Source: Allokutzneria sp. A3M-2-11 16 (GTDB lineage: Bacteria > Actinomycetota > Actinomycetes > Mycobacteriales > Pseudonocardiaceae). Taken from it: a stretch of 64,000 nucleotides of DNA. Where the stretch lies: assembly GCF_024213555.1 (NCBI RefSeq), contig NZ_JANAVO010000013.1, forward strand, positions 1 through 64,000, in the 5' to 3' direction. A model generated the notes under the pieces. That model searched no databases. It was not told the DNA's origin and was given only the letters and a program-made list of their open reading frames with translations. The translations under genes and the position numbers were made by a program. Below, one piece after another: positions 58,070 to 64,000 of the stretch. Each line of letters starts with the position of its first letter. Within the stretch, counting starts at the first letter, position 1.

Positions 58070-59662
58070 CTACTGCTGTTGTTGTTGCGCCGCAGTCAGT
58101 TCCGGGCCCTGCTCGGTTACCCGGCCGTCCACGGCGTGCGAGCTGACGAGCCCGGGATCGCCGAGTTCGCGTTCCGCGGTGGACGAACGCGACGCCAGCA
58201 CCCACGTGTCCTTCGAACCGCCGCCCTGCGAGGAGTTCACCACGAGGCTGCCCTCCGGCAACGCCACCCGGGTCAGGCCGCCGGGCAGCACGAACACGTT
58301 CTCGCCGTCGTTGACCGCGAACGGCCGCAGGTCGACGTGCCGCGGGGCCAGCCGATCACCGATCTTGGTGGGCACAGTGGACAGTTGCACGACGGGCTGC
58401 GCGATCCACCCGCGCGGGTTCTTCCGCACCCGCCTGCGCATCGTGGCCAGCTCGGAGCGGGAGGCGTTGGGGCCGAACACGATCCCGTAGCCGCCCGAAC
58501 CCTCGACCGGCTTGACCACCAGCTCGTCCAGGCGGTCGAGCACGAACGCCCGCTCGTCCGGCAGCCAGCACCGGTAGGTGTCCACGTTGGGCAGCAAGGG
58601 TTTCTCGTCGAGGTAGTACTTGACGATCTCCGGAACGTATGTGTAGACGAGCTTGTCGTCGGCGACGCCGTTGCCCACCGCGTTGGCGATCACCACGTTG
58701 CCCGAGCGCGCGGCGTTGATCAGCCCGGCCACCCCGAGCACCGAGTCCGGCCGGAAGTGCACCGGATCGAGGAAGTCGTCGTCCAGCCGCCGGTAGATCA
58801 CGTCGATCTGCCGCTCGCCCTCGGTGGTGCGCAGGTAGACGACGTTGTCCCGGCAGAACAGGTCGCGGCCCTCCACCAGCTCCACGCCCATCTGCCGCGC
58901 CAGCAACGAGTGCTCGAAGTACGCGGAGTTGTGCACACCCGGCGTGAGCACCACGACCGTGGGATCGGCGGCATTGGGCGCGGCCGAGGCCCGCAGCGCG
59001 CGCAGCAGGTGCACGGCGTAGTCGGAGACCGGCCGGACCCGGTGCCGCGCGAAGAGATCCGGGAACACGCGAGCCATGGTGCGGCGGTTCTCCATCACGT
59101 ACGACACCCCGGACGGGCAGCGCACGTTGTCCTCCAGCACCCGGAACACGCCCTGCTCGTCGCGCACCAGGTCGATCCCGGAGACGTGCAGCCGCACCCC
59201 GTTCGGCGGGGAGATCCCGAACGCCTCCCGGTGGAAGTGCTCGCAGGAGGCGATCAGCCTGCGCGGCAGCACCCCGTCCCGCAGGATCTGCGCGTCGCCG
59301 TAGATGTCGGCGAGGAACGCCTCCAGAGCGCGCACCCGTTGCACGATCCCGCGTTCGAGCTTCGCCCACTCCGAGGCGGTGATCACCCGCGGGATCAGGT
59401 CCAGCGGGAACGGCCGTTCCTGGCCGGACAGGGAGAACGTGATGCCCTGGTCCACGAACGCCCGGCCCAGCGCCTCCGCCCGCGCCCCGAGGTCGGAGAT
59501 CTCCGTCGGCGCGATGGACTCGTACAGGGTCTTGTAAGCGGCCCGGATGCCGAAGTCCGCGGCGAACATCTCGTCGTAGGCACCGGCGTGCGGACGCGTC
59601 GGATTGAGGTACCCGTCGAACAGCGCGCTCGTGGTGACAGGGGAACGCACGGCTCGGGTCAT
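58070..59662 (-). CDS. circularly permuted type 2 ATP-grasp protein
   Basis: 530 residues. FDGYLNPTRPHAGAYDEMF is the family start. ATP-grasp elements include GSGGYGIVFGPNAS, LVVKPVE and the acidic EDNVRCPSGVSYVMENR metal-binding block. It would ligate amino acids or build a peptide tag using ATP, which the alpha-E/transglutaminase partners then process. First gene of the operon; ATG 59662. Its divergent upstream region (59663-59832) faces a MarR-type gene. The C-terminal poly-Gln tail (AAQQQQQ) is unusual. Confidence 0.93.
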   Translation of the reverse strand: MTRAVRSPVTTSALFDGYLNPTRPHAGAYDEMFAADFGIRAAYKTLYESIAPTEISDLGARAEALGRAFVDQGITFSLSGQERPFPLDLIPRVITASEWAKLERGIVQRVRALEAFLADIYGDAQILRDGVLPRRLIASCEHFHREAFGISPPNGVRLHVSGIDLVRDEQGVFRVLEDNVRCPSGVSYVMENRRTMARVFPDLFARHRVRPVSDYAVHLLRALRASAAPNAADPTVVVLTPGVHNSAYFEHSLLARQMGVELVEGRDLFCRDNVVYLRTTEGERQIDVIYRRLDDDFLDPVHFRPDSVLGVAGLINAARSGNVVIANAVGNGVADDKLVYTYVPEIVKYYLDEKPLLPNVDTYRCWLPDERAFVLDRLDELVVKPVEGSGGYGIVFGPNASRSELATMRRRVRKNPRGWIAQPVVQLSTVPTKIGDRLAPRHVDLRPFAVNDGENVFVLPGGLTRVALPEGSLVVNSSQGGGSKDTWVLASRSSTAERELGDPGLVSSHAVDGRVTEQGPELTAAQQQQQ

Positions 59663-59832
59663 GGGTCCACATCCTGTCTGAGCCGGGCGGCACCGCGAGT
59701 CAGCACAGTGTCAACGACAGGTTTCCGCGCGAACACCCCTGAACGGCTGATCAGATCCCTTGGACACCGGTGGACGCGACCACACGCCTACCGTCCTGTG
59801 ACTGCCGGAGCGGAGCCCAATACCCTTGGCGG

Positions 59833-60252
59833 ATGGGCAGGAACACCTCGACGGCGGAACGCGCCGTCATGCTGGGCGCCCTGGTCGCCTCGGTGGCCAG
59901 GGACGTGGTGGCGGAGTCGGACAGCGGGCTGACCGAGTCCGAGGTCCGGCTGTTGTGGATGGTCGACCCGAAGGCACCGCCGAAGATCATCGGCGACTAC
60001 GCCGAGCTGATGCGTTTCGACCGCGGCTCACTGAGCCTCATCGGCGGCAAGCTGGAACGCCTCGGCCTGGCGCGCCGCGTCGCGTTCCCGGCCGACCGCC
60101 GGTTCCGAACCCTGGTGCTCACCCCGGCCGGGCGCAGGCTGCGCACCCGGCTGATCAAGAACGCCGCGGCCCGGATGCCGCTGGACGCGCTCACCGGACG
60201 GGAGCAGGAGCGGCTGTTCACCTTGCTGGCCAAGGTCCTCGCCGCCGTCTAG
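59833..60252 (+). CDS. MarR-like transcriptional regulator
   Basis: 139 residues, winged helix: LTESEVRLLWMVDPKAPP, IIGDYAELMRFDRGSLSLIGGKLERLGLARRV and PADRRFRTLVLTPAGRRL, which is the MarR beta-hairpin wing with R-x5-LTxxG. ATG 59833; an open frame begins 63 bp earlier without a ribosome site. It is divergent from the ATP-grasp operon, so it may control it. Ends just before the third family-1 palindrome. Confidence 0.86.
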   Translation: MGRNTSTAERAVMLGALVASVARDVVAESDSGLTESEVRLLWMVDPKAPPKIIGDYAELMRFDRGSLSLIGGKLERLGLARRVAFPADRRFRTLVLTPAGRRLRTRLIKNAAARMPLDALTGREQERLFTLLAKVLAAV

Positions 60253-60330
60253 CCCACATCCCGCAAGCGCTCCCCAACAACCGCACACCCCCCGGACCCT
60301 CCCCCCCAACATCAGCTGGGCAGCCCAAAT

Positions 60331-60393
60331 CCCGTTTCGTACTCAAAACGGGTTTTTGGAGCGCTCTTTTTCCCGTTATGAGTACGAAACGGG
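60331..60393. repeat. 63-bp palindrome, family 1 copy 3
   Basis: CCCGTTTCGTACTC (60331-60344) and GAGTACGAAACGGG (60380-60393). Same orientation as copy 1, with shared flanks (CAACATCAGCTGGGCAGCCC before, TTCTCTAGACGGCGCCCGC after). Lies between convergent MarR and NACHT genes. Confidence 0.85.
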
Positions 60394-60497
60394 GTTCTCT
60401 AGACGGCGCCCGCGGGGGATGGGGTGGACGGGCGCGTGTGGGGCATGGGACAGAGTTTACTTGGTGGGCGGAGTGCGGGGGACTTGAAGGAGGCGGG

Positions 60498-63400
60498 CTA
60501 GGCGGTGCGGACGGCGGCGGCGACGATCGGATCGCTGACCTCGGGGCCGGTCGGAGTCACCACGACGAGCCCGCGCGCGACCAGCTCCCGCACGAACCGC
60601 TCGTGCCGCCACGGCCGCACCCCGACCCAGGCGGCGACGAGCCCGCGGAGCTGTTTGATGTCGGCGACGGCGGCGGTGAACAGCCAACCCTCCGCGTAGC
60701 CGATGGACACCCCGACGAGAACGGTCCAGAACGACGGCCACTGGTGGCCGGTGGCGAGCAGCGCGTCGAGCGAGACGGCCAGGACGACGAACACGGCGAA
60801 CTGCCACTGGCGCCGTCCTTCGAGCGCGATGGACGAGACCCCGAAGAGCATGCCCGGAACGAGCGCGGGGCCCATCTCCCCGAGCACCGGTACCTCGCTC
60901 AGCAGTCGATCGGTGACCTCGGCCAGCTCCACCGCCGCGAAGCCGATCAGGAAGCCCAGTGCGAGCCCGGCCGCCGCGCCGAGCAACCGCCGGACAACGC
61001 GTCCGGGCAGCGTCGGCCGGACCACCAGGGCCACGACCACCCCGGCCGTCAACCCGGTCACCGGGTTCAGCCACGGTGTGAGGCCCGCCGCCAGGACCAA
61101 CGCGGGCAGCATGATCCCCTCGGCCAGCGCGCCACCCGCGTAGGGCGTGAGCTCCGTGCTCGGTGCGAGGTGTCGAAGCCACCGCTGAGCCAGGGCGGGA
61201 AGGCCACGCAGCTTTCTGTCCACATAGGACTGAACGCTGCGCGCCGCGGCGGCGGGGCCCAGTTGCCCGACCCACACCAGCCGTTCGCACAACAACGGGT
61301 CCGGGTTCTCGACGCCCGACGCGACAAGGGCGCGCTCCACCTCGTCGGGACTGAGCGGGTCGATCCGCACCTGCGCCAGCTGCGCGGGCGGGTCGATCGG
61401 GCCGGGCCTGCCCGCGACCGCGACCGCCAGGTGCGGGTAGGCATTCAGGAACTCCTCAAGCATCCCCGAAACCCATGCCGCCGCACCGGAATCCATCTTG
61501 TTGAGTCCGTCCAACAGGATGGTGAGCTGACATTCGTGCAGCCACCGCAGCGCGGTTTCCTCGCCGATGCCGTAGCGCTCACCCAGCTGGTGCGCCAGCC
61601 AGGCCGTCAGCGGGCGGATGATCCCCGTGCGCCCTGACCAGTTCGGCAGCGTGCCCAGGTCGAGTAGCACCGGGATCGGCTCGCGCTCGTGCGCGGCTCG
61701 TTCCGCGAGGTCGTCGGCCAGCTCCAGCAACAAGGTGGTGGAGCCGGACCCCGGCGGGCCCAGGAACAGCAACCGGTTGCCCGTGTCGGTGAAGGCGGTG
61801 ACCGCAGCGTCCGGGCCCAGGTATCGCCGCAGATCACCGTTGGCGTTGAAGCGGTTCAGCGACTGCGCGCAGCGGTAGGGCGGATCGGACCTGCGTTGAG
61901 CGAGGTACTCGCGCACCCGGTCGAGGGCTCGGTCCCGTTCGTCGGTGTCGGAGAGCGTGGGGACGCGGCCGTCGAAGACGTCGATCCGGCCGATGTGCTG
62001 ACGCAGCACGGGATGCAGGAACCGATAGCCGTCGTCGTGCCGGACGATGAGCCCCCTGCGAGCGCTCGCGCGCAGGAACCGGCGCAACCGGAAGGGCAGC
62101 AACCCGGTCCACCGGAAGACGATGCCCGCCGAGAGCATGTCCAGCAGCCACCCCGTGAAGGCGCCGATGGCCGCGGGCACGGTCAAGCCGAAGGTCCCCG
62201 CGCCGAGGATTCCGCTGATGGGCCCGATGACGAACGGGTGGCTCCCCGGGGCCGCCACCGCGACGACCACCCCGACGGTGACCAGACCGAGGACGAGCGC
62301 GACCGGAATGGACCGGCGCGCGGTCCTGGACTCGTAGAGGTGCCTGCTGTCCGAACCTTCCGGCAGCGGACTGGAGATCGCCGCGATCCCGACGCAGGTG
62401 CCGCCGCCGAGCATGCCGATCATCCATCCGGCCGTGAACCCGGGCACATTGGCGATGAACCAGACGCACAGCCAATACGTGACGAAACCCGCCACGACGA
62501 CGGAGGCGACGCGGACGAACCACGACCGCTGTTCGGCGAACAGGTACGCCGACGCCACGACGGGGAGGACGATGACCGCCACCTGTGTGCCGAAGGACGC
62601 GTTCGCCAGCGCGTGCGCGCCGAACGAGGACGCCACTCCGAGCGCGCCGCCCAGCACCAGGCCCGCGAGCTGTCCGGCGAGTGCGCGCCACCGCCGCACG
62701 GCAACGGGATCGACCACGTAACCGGCGGGGGAGTTGTTGAGCGAGCCGAGCGCGCTCATGACGACCACGACGTTCAGCAGCGCCGTGACCAGACCGGTGA
62801 TCGGGCCGAATAACAGCGTGACCGGCAGGACGATCCCGGTCGCGCTCGCGGCGGCGACGCCCGTGGGAACCACCCACGACCGGATCGCCAGCGTCAGCTC
62901 CGGCAGGTCGACGGTCCGCACGCCGCCCAGGGTGCGGGGGTCGATCCGCTCGGGGTCGGGGGTGTACGAGGCGACCCGGGTCAGCAGGCTGACCGTGCGC
63001 AGCACCTTCGCCCGGTCGGCCGCGTCGCGCCGGTCGAGCAGTTCGGTGAGGTAGGCGTCGAGCAGCTGCTCCCGCACCTGGACCAGGCCGAGCCCGGTGT
63101 CCAGGCGAACCGGGACCTGCTTGACGATGCGCAACCACAGCGGGGCGGTGAGGAGCGCGCGGAACTCCTCGTCGGCCAGCAGCGGGTGTCCCTCCAGCAC
63201 CTCCTCGACCTGTTCGGCCGTCAGCGGTTCGACGAGCGCGGTTCGGCGCAGCAGCAAGGGATTCGGCAGGCTGGCGTACTCGGTGTCGCGGCAGGACACG
63301 ACCAGCGGCGGTGGGACGCCCGCACCGACGAGATCGTTGACCGCCTTGACCGCTCGCGGGCGCAGCTCCGGCTGGATCTCGTCCAAGCCGTCCAGGATCA

Positions 63401-64000
63401 GCACCACCGAACGATCACCCATCCAGGCGCGCACGATGTCCGGCTCGACCCCGTAGCGCTGCCGCGCCTGGTTGAGCAGCCAGTCCAGCAGCGGCTGAGG
63501 TTCCGTACCCGAGCCGGAAGCCTGACGCCGCAACAGGTCGCGCAGCCGCTGCCGCTGTCGCCTGCGTCCCCAGCCACCCAGGGACAGCACCAGGGGGATC
63601 GGCGCGCTCTCGTCGGCCCGGTCCAGCAAGGTCGAGGCCAGCCGCAGCAGCTCGGTGCTCTTGCCGGAGCCCGCCGCGCCCAGGACCAGCAGCGACTCGT
63701 CCCAGTCGAACGCGGTGACCAGCGACTGGTCCGGCAGGTCCGCGTCGCCCGTGCGCATGGCCAGGTCGAGCGGCTCGACCACCGTGAACGTCTCCGCCAG
63801 CACGCTGTCGACGTGGTGCCGGGAACGCCGCGACGCCCGCGCGCGGTCGCGGGGCGTCGGCTTCGAACCGCCGAACGGCCGCGCGCGGACCCGGGGGTTG
63901 CGCCTCAGCTCGACCAGCGTCAGGGCGAGCGCGCCCGCGATCCACACCTGCCACTTCCAGGGCTCGACCGGCTTCAGGAAGTCCGGGAGATCATCACCGG
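60498..64000 (-). CDS. membrane tandem-NACHT protein, second NTPase degenerate (5' end outside window)
   Basis: At least 1166 residues; the frame is open through base 64000 with a protein-like lead (DDLPDFLKPVEPWKWQ) before the first GTG at 63947, so the gene runs off the edge. It consists of one N-terminal TM, then two successive copies of NACHT NTPase, multi-TM bundle and winged-helix-like tail. Copy 1: Walker A GAAGSGKST, Walker B VVLILDGLDEI, five to seven TMs, then RRGLIVRHDDGYRFLHPVLRQHI. Copy 2: Walker A GPPGSGSTT with the Lys lost, Walker B TILLDGLNKM with the acidic pair lost, about five TMs, then RGLVVVTPTGPEVSDPIV. A STAND-type signalling or defence role is inferred; the sensed ligand is unknown. 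Confidence 0.85.
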   Translation of the reverse strand, partial: GDDLPDFLKPVEPWKWQVWIAGALALTLVELRRNPRVRARPFGGSKPTPRDRARASRRSRHHVDSVLAETFTVVEPLDLAMRTGDADLPDQSLVTAFDWDESLLVLGAAGSGKSTELLRLASTLLDRADESAPIPLVLSLGGWGRRRQRQRLRDLLRRQASGSGTEPQPLLDWLLNQARQRYGVEPDIVRAWMGDRSVVLILDGLDEIQPELRPRAVKAVNDLVGAGVPPPLVVSCRDTEYASLPNPLLLRRTALVEPLTAEQVEEVLEGHPLLADEEFRALLTAPLWLRIVKQVPVRLDTGLGLVQVREQLLDAYLTELLDRRDAADRAKVLRTVSLLTRVASYTPDPERIDPRTLGGVRTVDLPELTLAIRSWVVPTGVAAASATGIVLPVTLLFGPITGLVTALLNVVVVMSALGSLNNSPAGYVVDPVAVRRWRALAGQLAGLVLGGALGVASSFGAHALANASFGTQVAVIVLPVVASAYLFAEQRSWFVRVASVVVAGFVTYWLCVWFIANVPGFTAGWMIGMLGGGTCVGIAAISSPLPEGSDSRHLYESRTARRSIPVALVLGLVTVGVVVAVAAPGSHPFVIGPISGILGAGTFGLTVPAAIGAFTGWLLDMLSAGIVFRWTGLLPFRLRRFLRASARRGLIVRHDDGYRFLHPVLRQHIGRIDVFDGRVPTLSDTDERDRALDRVREYLAQRRSDPPYRCAQSLNRFNANGDLRRYLGPDAAVTAFTDTGNRLLFLGPPGSGSTTLLLELADDLAERAAHEREPIPVLLDLGTLPNWSGRTGIIRPLTAWLAHQLGERYGIGEETALRWLHECQLTILLDGLNKMDSGAAAWVSGMLEEFLNAYPHLAVAVAGRPGPIDPPAQLAQVRIDPLSPDEVERALVASGVENPDPLLCERLVWVGQLGPAAAARSVQSYVDRKLRGLPALAQRWLRHLAPSTELTPYAGGALAEGIMLPALVLAAGLTPWLNPVTGLTAGVVVALVVRPTLPGRVVRRLLGAAAGLALGFLIGFAAVELAEVTDRLLSEVPVLGEMGPALVPGMLFGVSSIALEGRRQWQFAVFVVLAVSLDALLATGHQWPSFWTVLVGVSIGYAEGWLFTAAVADIKQLRGLVAAWVGVRPWRHERFVRELVARGLVVVTPTGPEVSDPIVAAAVRTA

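Noticed and set aside
1-64000. Search for CRISPR arrays, tRNA, rRNA and riboswitches
   Set aside because: No regularly spaced repeat-spacer units and no TTCGA-containing cloverleaf or recognisable riboswitch core were seen; repeats present are palindromic singles.

Overview
High-GC actinomycete chromosome, most likely from Pseudonocardiaceae or a close relative. The pointers are a GC content near 70 percent, high-GC third codon positions, many GTG starts, an actinobacterial-type integration host factor (30607-30921), an AMED_5909-family small protein (37529-37786), two DUF222/HNH genes, a SigE-family sigma factor and a modular type I polyketide synthase. No rRNA, tRNA, CRISPR array or phage structural module was seen.

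Layout. 1-8.2 kb: end of an HNH gene, an alpha/beta hydrolase, a GCS2-type ligase, a heme-oxygenase-like diiron protein facing a CDGSH/HemK2-type methyltransferase pair, and an operon of SDR, eroded P450 and FUSC membrane protein, preceded by a secreted GH25 muramidase. 8.2-12.8 kb: cell-surface cluster with a 15 x 12-residue Asn-ladder repeat protein, two paralogous small secreted proteins and a class A PBP with a PASTA domain. 12.8-22.4 kb: housekeeping and small regulatory genes, including thymidine kinase, an MFS transporter, an FAD monooxygenase, an RHH-ClpN protein coupled to an asparaginase-like protein, and an Rsm22-like methyltransferase. 22.4-26 kb: heterodimeric ABC exporter behind a MerR-geometry promoter. 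26-29.8 kb: Pro-rich secreted protein, sigma factor, membrane partner and a second class A PBP. 30-37.6 kb: DHFR-like protein, mIHF and an orphan PKS module (KS-AT-DH-KR-ACP-TE). 37.5-44 kb: DUF5919-NUDIX pair, VOC, DUF2238, LLM oxidoreductase, hydrolase with divergent GAF regulator, GNAT. 44-49.2 kb: second HNH gene, a low-GC PaiB-like gene, a tyrosine recombinase, an ArsR-MFS operon and gene remnants. 49.2-64 kb: CAP protein, Tat-exported TolB/amidohydrolase, GPP34, an acyl-CoA dehydrogenase pair, a transglutaminase/alpha-E/ATP-grasp operon, a MarR regulator and a very large membrane tandem-NACHT protein running off the right edge.

DNA-level structure stands out. A 63-bp palindrome recurs three times, always between convergent genes. 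A second family, with GTCTTCAAGTACC ends, recurs three times with covarying cores. A 13-bp word GTCC-N5-GGAC with an A/T-rich middle recurs in coding DNA. Several perfect dyads sit in promoter regions. The candidates for undescribed biology are the tandem NACHT protein with a dead second NTPase, the Asn-ladder surface protein with its paralogous small partners, the P450 with in-frame excisions, and the two palindromic repeat families.
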